Positions 1 through 10,776 of a DNA stretch of 64,000 nt are shown here, piece after piece; position 1 is the stretch's first letter, and the number at the start of each line of letters is the position of its first letter. Location: contig CM054057.1 of assembly GCA_028641055.1 (NCBI GenBank), forward strand, positions 582,767,158-582,831,157, read 5' to 3'. The DNA comes from Alopecurus myosuroides (Eukaryota; Streptophyta; Magnoliopsida; Poales; Poaceae). A program made the position numbers and the translations under genes. The notes under the pieces were generated by a model. The model was given only the letters and a program-made list of their open reading frames with translations. It was not told where the DNA came from and did not search any database.

Positions 1-282
1 AAGAACTGACGGTTCAAGATTTTGACTACCAACGGGAACTTGCACACCCACGAACACACACTCGATTCACAATTCTTATAAACATTTTGGCCAAGTGAGG
101 GACACACAATCTATTTCCAATTATGTTTAGCCAAAGTTGGCAGGGCATGCTATTCCTATGGCAGCAACCAGTCAAAGAAAATATTTGCCGTGGTTGCCCC
201 AACCGGCCGGCTCTCTTTATATATTAATGAATCAACTTGTACAACAAGGAATATACACGTATATACGAATATAACTCTAACA
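1..282 (-). repeat. Copia-A 3' LTR (partial)
   Basis: On the minus strand an LTR begins TGTTAGAG at 282, directly after a run of ten G that serves as polypurine tract. The inner edge is therefore clear. The outer edge is not reached before the window starts, so the copy is cut by the window boundary. A TATATATTAATG stretch near 220-230 could hold a promoter element, but I did not fix a start site. Confidence 0.65.
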
Positions 283-297
283 CCCCCCCCCCTCAAT
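283..297 (-). promoter_or_regulatory. Polypurine tract of Copia-A
   Basis: Read on the minus strand this is ATTGA followed by ten G, directly abutting the LTR start TGTTAGAG. Position and composition are those of a plus-strand primer site for reverse transcription. It overlaps the stop region of the RNase H reading frame. Confidence 0.7.
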
Positions 298-2495
298 CTA
301 AACCGTCGTGAACAAGGTTAAGATTGGAACTAAAACGACGAAGTGTGGGCTGAGTAGCAGGCTTTGTGAACACATCAGCCAGCTGGTCGGCGGTGGAGAT
401 GAAACGCACATCGAGCGCACCAAGAGCCACTTTCTCGCGAACAAAGTGGAAATCGATCTCAATGTGTTTCGTGTGAGCATGGAAAACTGGGTTGGCAGAC
501 AAGTACGTGGCTCCAATGTTGTCGCACCACAAGACAGGAGGACGAGACTGAAAAACACCAAGCTCCTTCAACACAGACTGTATCCAGACAGCCTCAGCGG
601 TGCCATTGGCTAATGCCTTGTACTCTGCCTCAGTACTCGAACGAGAAACGGTAGGTTGCTTGCGAGAACTCTAAGACACAAGATTGGGACCAAGAAAAAC
701 TGCAAAACCGCCCGTGGAACGACGATCATCAGGGCAGCCAGCCCAATCTGCATCGGTAAAAATACTGACTCCAGTAGAAGAGGAGCGCTGAAAGCGTAGA
801 CCAGTGGACACCGTCCCTCGAACAAACTGTGGGATGCGCTTCACCGCCTCATAATGAGCAATAGTAGGTTGTGACAAGTACTGACATACCTTGTTAACAG
901 CAAATGACAAGTCAGGATGCGTCAGAGTGAGATATTGTAGACCACCAACGATACTCCAGTACTTGAAAGCATCCTCGGAGCCAAGCGGGACACCGAGATC
1001 TCTTGTCAACTTGTCCGAAGTGGACATAGGCATGATGACCGGCCGACATTGCTCCATGTTGGCCCGATGCAAGAGATCAAGAGCATATTTGTGTTGCGTC
1101 AGCACCATACCCTCAGAAGTGTAAAAAGCGTCAATCCCTAGAAAGTACTCCAGCCGCCCAAGGTCCTTGATGGGAAACGAACCAGAAAGAGTAGCAACAA
1201 GACTATCAACAGCAGACGCAGAAGAGTCAGCCAAGACGATGTCATCAACATAGACAAGCATATAGACCATAATCCCTCCATGAGATAAGATGGACAGAGA
1301 GGTATCCGCCTTGCTGGCAACAAAACCAAGCTGATGAAGCTTATCACTGAGGCACGCATACCAAGCGCGCGCGAGGCAACTGCTTGAGACCATAGAGAGC
1401 ACGCTGCACCTTGCAAACATGGTTAGGATACCGCAAATCCTCAAAACCTGGTGGCTGCCCCAGTCGGACTAAACCGTACGAATTTTAGCATATAACAAAC
1501 GCTCAACATGGTTTTGAAAGGTGTAGAAAATGCTCTCAACATCAGATTTATTTTTGATCACATAAATCCAAGAATAGAGACTAAAATCATCAATGAAGTA
1601 GCGACTAAAACCTCCGGAAGAAGGCAAAGCAGGGCCCCAAACATCGGTATGAACGAGCTCAAGAGGAGAATGAGAAACACGACTCGAATAATTATAAGGT
1701 AATTGATGACTCTTGGCACATTGGCATGCATCACACACTAAGGATTCAATGTTTGAGGAACATGAAAGATTATTTGAACTAACAATAGTTTGAGTAACTT
1801 TATTCGAAGGATGACCAAGACGTTGATGCCAATGCTCAGAAGATAGCCGCACGCCGGAAGACGCATGATGCCCAGACGCTACGGTGCGAGCGAAAGGTAG
1901 AGGATAGAGACCGCCACGACTCCTACCGTGAAGAAGATTTCTTCGTGTCCTTGTCCTTGACAAAGAAAAATGTTTATGAAACTCGATGAATATGTGATTG
2001 TCAGAAACAAGACGATAAACTGAAAGCAAATTTTTGCTAAGCACAGGGACAAGAAGTATATTTTTAAGTTCAATAGGAGATGATGAACCAGGTAAACGAG
2101 AGCGACATACATGCGTAATAGACAAACCTACACCGTTGGCGACTTGCACTTGATCCTTGCCGGGGTAGCGGTCCTAGACGTTCATCCGTCCCATGTCGTT
2201 GGTGAGATGGTCGGTGGCGCCAGAGTCGAAAAACCAGGGCGGACCCACCTGGGAAGCCGCGTTCCCGGAGCGTGTGTCCTCAGCCTGAAACGCCTGGTTG
2301 AAGCGGTTCTTGCACTGGAGGGCCTCATGTCCCCAGTACTTGCAGATTTGGCAGCGCGGGCGCTCGCGGCCATTGCGATCACCCCCGCCACCGCGTAGTC
2401 CACCTCCGCCGTTGCCGCAACCACCACCTCCTTGGTTGGAGCGGTTGCCGCGCTGGCCCTGCTGCTGCTGGCCACCTTCAAAGTTTCCTGAGGAA
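293..2495 (-). pseudogene. Copia-A gag-pol remnant with integrase-RT deletion
   Basis: This is a minus-strand Ty1/Copia polyprotein remnant in the usual Copia order. A Gly/Gln-rich gag tail is followed by a CCHC knuckle, CQICKYWGHEALQC (2312-2353), and a protease motif DSGAT (about 2213-2227). The GAG-pre-integrase and integrase N-half follow (about 1470-2149), then reverse transcriptase with YVDD (1241-1252) and RNase H (293-670) with CDN. The coding sequence is broken: integrase stops after SDWGG and joins directly to RT at QPPGFE near 1460, so the integrase C-half, the linker and the RT fingers are missing. There are also in-frame stops at the Gln before SDWGG and at a Trp near 672, plus frameshifts near 1400 and 2160. 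The gag N-terminal part is cut at about 2495. It cannot encode a working element. Confidence 0.85.
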
Positions 2496-4639
2496 GACTA
2501 GAACAAATAGTTAGAAAACAAGAAATAAAAAATCATGAATCAATTAATAATGTTTCTGGGACAAACGCACATAAAACTCAGAATGGCAAATATGCTTTCT
2601 CAAGTGTGCATAAAGTTAGAAGATGAAGACTCAACATAAAAGTAAAAGAAAGGCCCTTCGCAGAGGGAAGCATGGATCACTCATGTGCTAGAGCTTTTAT
2701 TTTACTAATTAGAGGTATTAAAATGTTTGACACTCCTCCCATCCATCTTACACAAACCATGGCTAACCGAATCCTCGGGTGCCTGCCAACAATCATATAC
2801 CATGGAGGAGTGTCTATATATTGGGAGATGTATGATAATGTCAACGAATGGTAAAAAAGAAAATACATTACGTCACAAGTCAACTAGATTTCACAAGAGC
2901 GGCTCCCATTTAAAGTACACAACTGGTGTAGAAGGTCATCCCTCCTTCTCTTTTGTTTACATAATTATGCTTTGACTGATAAATCAGGGGCAAAAATAAT
3001 GAAGAGAGTTTGTGTGTATTAATTTGGGGCTGGGCACCCCGCTGCCAGCTTTTCTATCAGTTGGATAAGCGGATGAAGCCACTAGTCCAGGGTGTGAAAT
3101 CCAATCAACAAGTGAGATAAAGATTCTCTATTTACGTCCTCATGAGCAAAAGCAGGAGTAATTTTGAAGGTTTTAAAGGTAACACATGAGCAGTTTACTT
3201 GGAGTGGAGGTTCATTACCACATATAGGTAGGTATGGTGGACACAATCGGAAAACTTTGGTTTTTGGGTGTTGGATTGCACGAGTAGAATTTCATACTCA
3301 ATACAGGTGGAGGCTAGCAAAAGACTGGGAGCGACAAATCAAGAGAGCATGAGAGCCATAATCATGCATAGCGACATAAACATCATTAATCAAAGCATAA
3401 GTGGTACCACAAATTCTAAAACTAAATGATCATAGAGGCTATTAGTGACTGGTTCATAGTCATAAACATGGTGTGAGCATGCGCCAAGTCAACCAAATAA
3501 AACATTCAAAGGAGAATACCGCAATTTTATACTTCAATATGACAAGAACAACTCATGATTCTTTCAATGGAACATTAAACACTATCAACTATTTGAGGAT
3601 AATCATGCTACTCAATAACCACAAGGCTTTAAAGCTAAAATAACATCTAGCATGATATGGAAAAGTCTAGCCACAGTTACAAGCTTCTACTTGCACGGTT
3701 AAAAATTCTACTTCAAGCAGCAGTTACTTTTCCCAACAAGCACCATACAAGAAATTCTTTAACAAAGTTCTCTACATGCTACATTAAGAAAACATGAGAG
3801 TACTCACATAACACTGCTAAAACTAACAGCTCTGAAAAAGAGATGCAATGAAAACAAGAGCTGAATAGGAATTTTTGGAGTAACTAGAAGAAAAACTAAG
3901 AATACTAGCATAGCAAGTATTCAAATGAAAAAGCGGAGCGTGTCTCTCTCTAAAACAAGGATGCTAGGTCCAATGATATTGCAGCAAGGAAAACAAAAGA
4001 AAACAACAGCAAAACAAACATACGCTCCAAGTAAACTTCATATGATGTGACCGAATAAAAATATAGTTTCACGAGAAGTGACCTGATAGATAGTTGATGA
4101 AGAAGGGGATGCCTTGGGCGTCCCCAAGTTTAGATGCTTGAGTCATATAAAAATATGCTTGGATGAACCACGGGGGCGTCCCCAAACTTTGACCTTGCAC
4201 TCTTCTTGATCACATATATCACCTCTTCTCTTGACACTTGAAAAATTCCTTCACACATACTCAAACAGTTAGTGCAACAATAAAAAATCAGTGGTTCTGT
4301 ATGGCACAATTGCTATTGATACTTTAAACATTAGCTACAGCCACTGATGTTTCGTGAACAGCAGAAATATATTTTCTGTGCAGAAATCCGAAAACCAACT
4401 CCAACTCTTGTCAGAAACTTTACCTGGCACTATTAAAACATGAAAAGAAAGATACAAATGAGTTACTACAGAAGTATACAACCCCTTGACTCGAAGAAAA
4501 CAGAAAAAACAAAGCAAAAATAAAACCATGGTTTATCTCCCAAGAAGTGCTTTTCTTTAACGCTTTTTAGCTAGGCCCAGAAAAATGGAATCAAGTATTT
4601 TTCAAGTGAAGAAGCATCCAAATTGTAACTTGTTCGAAT
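2496..4639 (-). mobile_element. Gypsy internal non-coding region
   Basis: AT-rich DNA with no long reading frame. On the minus strand it continues from the Gypsy gag-protease frame at 4640 and carries the paired phrases GGGGACGCCCAAGGCATCCC (about 4110) and GGGGACGCCCCCGTGG (about 4170), which I associate with Triticeae Athila/Tat-type Gypsy internal regions. It ends abruptly at about 2495 against the Copia-A gag fragment, so integrase, RT and the 3' LTR of this element are absent. No other feature was recognised here. Confidence 0.55.
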
Positions 4640-6676
4640 TAATGAATCAAAAGGAAACTTCATTCTCTTTCTAGGAAAGTGTTCCATACCTTTCTTGAGT
4701 GGGAAACTTCATTCCCCTCTTTCATATCAATCATAGTACCAACAGTTCTAAGAAAAGGTCTCCCCAAAACAATTGGACAAGAAACATTGCATTCAATATT
4801 TAAGACAACATAATCAACAGGGAAAATATTATTATTAACCATGATAAGAACATCATCAACTCTCCCCAAAGGTGTCTTTCTAACATTATCAATAAGACAA
4901 ATATCCAAATAACAAGGTTCTAATGGTGGTAAATCAAGAATATCATAGAGTTTCTTGGGCATAACAGAGATACTAGCGCCAAAATCACATAGAGAATTGC
5001 AATAAAAATCATTCACTTTCATTTTAATAATAGGTTCCCAACCATCATCTAGCTTCCCAGGGATAGAGGCTTCACATCTTAATTCATCCTCTCTAATTCG
5101 CATGAGAGCATTTGTAATATATTTTGTGAAAGCCATATTCATAGCACTAGCATTAGACAACTAGCAAGATTTTGTAAGGACTTAATAACTTGAGTTATGT
5201 TGCAATAATCAAAGTAAAGATTATTTTTATCAAAGATAATGGGACTATTGTCTCCCATGTTTCTAAAAATATCGGCACTATTATTAGGAGCATTTTTAGC
5301 AGTTTCATGCAATTTTGCATTTTTAATAGAAGAAGTGGAAGTGTTTCCAACACCAATTACTTTAACATTGGTAGTATAAGGTTTTATAGCATGAGAAGCT
5401 TCAGTTTTACTAGTGGTGGTAATGGTGCAAACATTAGCTATATTATTCTTTCTAGCTATTTCATCTTCTTTTCCCAACTAGCATGCAATTCAGCTAACAT
5501 TCTAACATTATCATCAATTCGAATTTGAATAGCATTTAAAGTTTTACTTTCTTTAACATCATGAGGCATAACCTTCATTTTGAGAAAATCAACATCAAGA
5601 GCAAGGCTATCAACTTTAGAAGCAAGAACACCAATTTTGCCAAAAATTTCCTCAACATATTTATTGAAAGCAGTTTGTGTACTAATAAAATTCTTAAACA
5701 TGTTCTCAAGATCAAAGGGTACACTTTTGTTGCTATTATAGAAGTTACCATAAGTATTACAAGAAGCATTGCTATTATTAGGAGGATATGGCCCATAATT
5801 TTTGCCACCAAAATTATTCCTATAAGCATTTTTGTTGAAATTATTATTTTGAATGAAGTTCACATCAACATGCTCTTCTTGAGCAAACAAAGAGACTAAG
5901 GGAACATTGTTTGGATCAATAGGAGCATGGCCATTAACAGGCATAGACATAATAACATCAAGTCTATCACTTAAAGAGGCGGTTTCTTCAACAGAATTTA
6001 CCTTCTTACCAGTTGTAGCTCTCTCAGCATGCCATTCAGAATAATTTACCATCATATTATCAAGAAGTTTTGTTGCTGCCCCCTAAGTCATGGACATAAA
6101 GGTTCCTCCAGTATCTGAATCCAGAAGGTTTCTTGAAGAAAAAATTAGTCCTGCATAAAAGGTTTCGATGATCATCCAAGTAGTCCGTACATGAGTGGGA
6201 CAATTCTTTACTAAAGATTTCATTCTTTCCCAAGCTTTACCAACATGTTCATTATCAAGTTGCTTAAAATTCATAATGCTACTTCTTAAAGATATAATCT
6301 TAGCAGGAGGATAATATCTTCCAATGAAGGCATCTTTACACTTAGTCTAAGAATCAATACTATTTGTAGGCAAAGATAGCAACCATTCTTTAGCTCTTCC
6401 CCTCAAAGAGAAAGTAAAAAATTTCACTTTAATAATATCTCCATCTACATATTTATATTTTTGCATCTCACATAGTTCAACAAAATTATTAAGATGGGCA
6501 GCAGCGTCATCAGTACTAACACCAGAAAATTGCTCTCTCATAACAAGATTTAATAGTGAGGGCTTAATCTCATAAAAATCTGCAGTAGGAGCAGGTGGAG
6601 CAATAGGTGTGCTAATGAAATCATTGTTGTTGGTGCTAGTAAAGTCGCACAACATAGTGTTCTCAGGAGTAGTCAT
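4640..6676 (-). pseudogene. Gypsy gag-protease remnant
   Basis: Minus-strand Ty3/Gypsy gag followed by a retropepsin-like protease. Gag starts at 6676 (MTTPENTMLC) and continues through segments at 6274-6083, 6055-5456 and 5477-5139. Its tail is Asn-rich (about 5700-5870). The protease is in 5160-4660: the active-site motif reads DFGASISVMP (about 4960-4986), and the flap/C-terminal motif ILGRPFL is present. Residues after about 4710 continue in another frame (SFPLKKGMEHFPRKR), so a small frameshift ends the open frame. Several other stops and frameshifts separate the gag segments. No RT or integrase follows. The family is probably Athila-like (Sabrina, WHAM or Fatima group), but the name is inference. 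Confidence 0.75.
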
Positions 6677-6840
6677 TTTAACAAGATTAAAAACAGGATA
6701 AAAACTACAACTAGAATAAGAACTAATTTTTTATGTTTTTGATAAAGAGAAGCAAACAAGATAAAATAAATAAACTAAGCATAACTAAAACAAAGTAAAA
6801 AAAAATGGAAGTGGGAGACTCCCCTTGCAGAAATTCTCTT

Positions 6841-6860
6841 CCTCCCCGACAACGGCGCCA
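6841..6860 (-). promoter_or_regulatory. Gypsy primer-binding site (tRNA-Asp type)
   Basis: The minus strand reads TGGCGCCGTTGTCGGGGAGG. This matches the primer site typical of plant Athila/Tat-type Gypsy elements (complementary to the 3' end of tRNA-Asp). It lies 10 nt downstream of the LTR end at 6871, which places the 5' LTR on its right and fixes the element on the minus strand. Confidence 0.85.
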
Positions 6861-6870
6861 AAAAACTTAT

Positions 6871-8458
6871 TGATGGCGTGTAGACGCCCTCGTTGGTAAA
6901 CCCCAAGAGAAATGTTCTGAAGAGTGCAGCATCAAGTTTTCCCTCGGAAAAGAAACCAAGGTTGAATCGACCTGTAGGAGGACAAGCAATCTCTGAAGTT
7001 TGATGCAGCTGAGGTGGCAGGGCGCACTATCTGTTCAGTAGCAACGTGGAACCTACACAACACAATCAAATCACTTTGTCCAAACGAAGAATTGAGGTTG
7101 CCAATCTGACTGGTTTTGCTGAACACAAAGAGGTTAAATGTATGGTGTGGAAAAAAGTAGGAACAGTATGAAAGCAGTAGGTGTTTTATCAGTATGAGGA
7201 AAAATGACCGGCGTCCACAGTTCACTAGTGGTGTCTCTCCGTGAAAGATAAATAACATGTGTGGTGAACAAATCACAGCTGGGCAATTAACAGAAATGAA
7301 GGCTGCACCGTAGTGCATATGCAAGACATAAAGATTACTATGTAATTCATTCGGGCATTACAACAAAATACACAGACCGTTATCTAACTGCATCTATGAC
7401 TAATAATCCACCCTCTGAATATCATCCGAACAAACGTTGGGTATTAAGTTGCAAGCAACAGATAATTGCAGTAAGCAAAGTGTGTAATGTAAACAATAAC
7501 ATCATCCTTAGACAAAGCATTGTTGTTTTCTCCCTAAGGGCAACAACACATCCTCCATCCGTCACGTTTCTGTCACTTGAGCACAGATGCGAAGGAGGCA
7601 TTAACCCACTGTTGAGCATAAATACTCCCTCTTGGAATTACTAGCATGTACTTGGCTAGAGCATCTACTATCAACAGAGAGCATGCAAGATCATAAATAA
7701 CATATGCATGAAGATAACATGATAGATTGACAATCAGAAGACATAGCATTCAACATTCATCAGATCCACGCAAACACAACATGTAACATTACATAAAGAT
7801 GATCTTGATCATGTTAGGCAGCTCACAAGATCTAAACATGACGTACAAAGTGGAGAGAACAACCATCTAGCTACTTCTATGGCCCCGTAGTCCAGGGATG
7901 AACTACTCATGCATCACTTCGGAGGAGAGCATGGTGGTGTAGACCCCTCCGATGATGAATATCCCTCCCGGCAGGGTGTCGGGGAGAGCTCCAGAACCCT
8001 CCCGATCTCGGGATGACGATGACGGCGGCCTCGGGTGTTTTTCGAGACGAAGTGGAATATATTTAGGGTTTACGTCTCGGGGGAAATAAATAGGCGAAAG
8101 GGCAGAGGCGCTGGAGGCATGGGGGGCCCCACACCACCACATAGCGCGGCCAGGAGGGGCGCGCCGGCCTATGGTGTGGTCCCCCTGCGGCCCCTCTCCG
8201 GGTCTCTCCGGGACTCCGTGGAACCTTCGGGAATTATACGAATTCCGGGTTTCGGATTTCCAATTCCGAGAATATTTCCATAACAACTTTTCTGAAACTA
8301 AAAACAACAGAAAACAGCGAACTGGCTCTGTGGCATCTTGTCAATAGGTTAGTCCGGAAAATCGATGAAAATGACATAAAATGTCTAGCAAACATGTGGG
8401 AAACAATAACAAAACAACATGGAACATCATAAATTAGGGATATGTTTATGACGTATCA
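6871..8458 (-). repeat. Gypsy 5' LTR (Sabrina-like)
   Basis: About 1.59 kb, beginning TGATACGTCATAAACATATC on the minus strand at 8458 and ending CGCCATCA at 6871, so the ends are TGAT/ATCA. The primer site follows 10 nt further on. Length and first bases fit the Triticeae Sabrina group as I remember it. The partner 3' LTR is not in the window, so no TSD can be checked. Open frames inside it are chance. Confidence 0.75.
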
Positions 8459-9047
8459 CCAAGCCCTGCCACATCCCAGCCCATGCCACCGCCCCTCCTC
8501 TCCCTGTTCAGCCCCGTTGAAGGACTTGTCGGCGCTAGTCCTAGCCCCCTTATAGAAGAACCATAGGCATGAGCGCCACCGACGTGGGCTCCTTACTTCC
8601 ACTGCCTTGTAGCTCTGACCGGCGTTTCCCTCATCAGGCAACACCCCGCAGCTCCAACCATCGCCTCCTTGCAAGCCCTACAATTATGCCACTTCCCCTC
8701 TCTATTCCTCCAAGTGGAAACTCCAGCGCCTCCTACCAGCTTGCAAGAACATGACTAGGATAATTGGTGCTGGATGACGCTCGTCATTGTTTTCTTCTTT
8801 GAGCAACAGTAAGGGAGCAGCTGGTGGACGCACCGGCGACAAAGGTCATAGCAGAAATGACCTCCCCATCATCGATTTACTGCAATGCCTCGTTTCAGCT
8901 GTGAAGCTGGGGAGTGAGACTCAGAAAAAACAAGGAAAATGGTTGTACAAATGTCCAAATAATCACAAGGTAGTAATTCTCCATTTGCAAGCTCTGTTAT
9001 TTTCCAAATCTTGTTGTGTTCAACTGATACTTGTTTGGGTTGATGTG
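8459..9047 (+). pseudogene. Possible GRF-type zinc-finger gene fragment, left part
   Basis: Non-LTR sequence between the Gypsy LTR and Copia-B. The plus frame at about 8790-8969 reads NDLPIIDLLQC and then GKWLYKCPNNHK, followed by GTAGTA, which could be a splice donor. The KWLYKCPNN piece resembles the core of plant GRF-type zinc fingers, where a Cys pair precedes G-x-W/F-Y-K-C-P. Here only part of the Cys set is visible. An upstream stop near 8795 and the lack of a clear start suggest a dead fragment. Copia-B is inserted at 9043-9047, and the sequence resumes at 19995. The GRF call is inference from a short motif. Confidence 0.4.
9043..9047. repeat. Target-site duplication of Copia-B, left copy
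   Basis: ATGTG directly precedes the left LTR at 9048 and is repeated at 19990-19994 directly after the right LTR. A 5-bp duplication is the normal size for LTR retrotransposon integration. Confidence 0.9.
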
Positions 9048-10372
9048 TGAAAGTGCACTATGGTCAACTAGAGGGGGGGGGCGGTGAATAGGTTGACTAC
9101 CATTTTTTCTTCTTTTCCTTTTAATTATGGCTAAGCAAGATAAAGTAAGGTTCTCTAGATGTGCAACTAGGTGAGAAACCTAAGTGATACAAGATAAGAT
9201 ACGCAACGGAAGTAAAACGAAAGGCAACAAGATAAACCACAAGTGTAAACAAGGAGACAAGGATATGATTCCCGTAGTTCCTTCTCAAGAGAAGTACGTC
9301 TACGTTGGAGAGGTGGGGAGCCACCTAGGCGCTCCTCAATAGCACGGTTGTGCACACACCTTATTCTCCTTGAGCTTCTCCGGTGAGGGATATTCTCGTT
9401 TCCACTATGAGGTCGACTTGAAGGCGTTGACCAAACCCTTACATGAACTCGGGGTCACTCCACAAGATGGATGGAGGCTCTCAAGAAATCCGAAGCTTCT
9501 TGCAACAAGGTGGAAGCTACAAGCACAAGATCTACTAAGGTTTCTAGGCCTCAAGTAGGATTCTAGATCTACTAGGATGTGGTGGATGGATTTGAAATTC
9601 CTTTGGTGGAAGTGTGGATCTAGGTCTCCTCTAGCTCTCCACTAAGTATGGGAGTGTTTGGGTGACTGGAGAGGGAGATCTAGGAGGTTGAAGCTTTCAT
9701 TAATGGCTAGGAGAGAGAGTGGAAAAATCTTAGCATTTCTGAGGTAAGGGAAGGGGTATTTATAGCCCCTCCCAAAGTGGTCGTTTGAGAAGATCCCGTA
9801 TCACCGGAGGCTCCTGTGGTTTTACCGGAGGCTCCGGTGGTCTTCATATATGCGCAGTAGCGTGGTCCATTTTCCCTTTGCGTTGTATCCTGCGGGGCGG
9901 AGGCTGCGGTGGTTTTAGCGGAGGCTCCGCCCACCGGAGGTCACCGGAGGCTCTGCTTGTACCTCCGCTCGTATCCAACCGAACGCCATTTTGGCGGAGG
10001 CGCCACCGGAGGCCAGCCCCCCATTGGGGTGGTGGAGCCAGGGGAGGCTCCGGCGGTTACCGGAGGCTCCGCCCTGGCTTCCGCTCTTCTCCTCCCGAAC
10101 GCCATTTTGGCGGAACCCACACTGGAGCCCAGTGCCTGAGCTGTGCTGGAAAAAAGGCTGGGGCGGATGTTCCGGTGGGTTCACCGGAGCCTCCGCTGCA
10201 TACAAAAAAACTTTCCCAGTTTTGTCATTTTGAGCTCTTTTCATTCCAAACAAAATTGTATCCCATAGAGAATGTATACTTGATGAACCTGGGCATTTTC
10301 ATGAATAACAAATGATCATTAGTCCAATAGGTATGTTGTCATTAAATTATCAAAACGGAAGATGATCTTTCA
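9048..10372 (-). repeat. Copia-B 3' LTR
   Basis: 1,325 bp, starting TGAAAGTGCA and ending GATCTTTCA on the plus strand (inverted TGAAAG/CTTTCA ends). A TATAAATA box lies on the minus strand at 9757-9764. The GC-rich part at about 9790-10200 holds many copies of CCGGAGGCTCCG-like palindromes. Long open frames there come from the GC-rich repeats and are not genes. Confidence 0.9.
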
Positions 10373-10386
10373 TTCTCCCCCTTTTT
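10373..10386 (-). promoter_or_regulatory. Polypurine tract of Copia-B
   Basis: The minus strand reads AAAAAGGGGGAGAA directly before the 3' LTR start TGAAAGATC. This is a classic plus-strand primer site. Confidence 0.85.
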
Positions 10387-10776
10387 GGTAATTGATGACA
10401 ACATCCCTATTTGCATAAATAAACACACAACATGGACGGAGCTCCCCCTAAAGATATGCTCCCTTCATGTCGAGAGAATTTAAACACAATGGAAGTCTAA
10501 ACATATATGTAATAGAGAGCCCATAACAAGTGATAGAAATAAGATAATAGGTTCACAAGCTCACAATGCATATTACGAGGTTCACAACACATAATAATTT
10601 AAACAACCGAAGTTTCCAAATAAAAGACCAACTCTCTCAAGCAAGAGAAAGATGCAAATCGACAAATATGCTTGAGAGAGACCCGTGCAAATACCCGGTC
10701 CTAATAGATAGATATCTCTCCTCCTTTGGCATCAAGATACCAAAAGAGGGAGAAACCGATGCTAACGCCCCGAAGA
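10387..10776 (-). other. Copia-B 3' untranslated spacer
   Basis: Internal sequence between the env-position block and the polypurine tract. No coding frame on either strand looks real and I see no other feature. Confidence 0.5.

Noticed and set aside
8569..8754. Ser/Pro-rich plus-strand ORF as a gene start
   Set aside because: No domain, low complexity, and not joined in frame to the GRF-like exon.
9785..10315. Glycine- and proline-rich ORFs on both strands in the Copia-B LTRs (also 19443-19870)
   Set aside because: They come from the CCGGAGGCTCCG palindromic repeats; GC-rich repeats leave all frames open.
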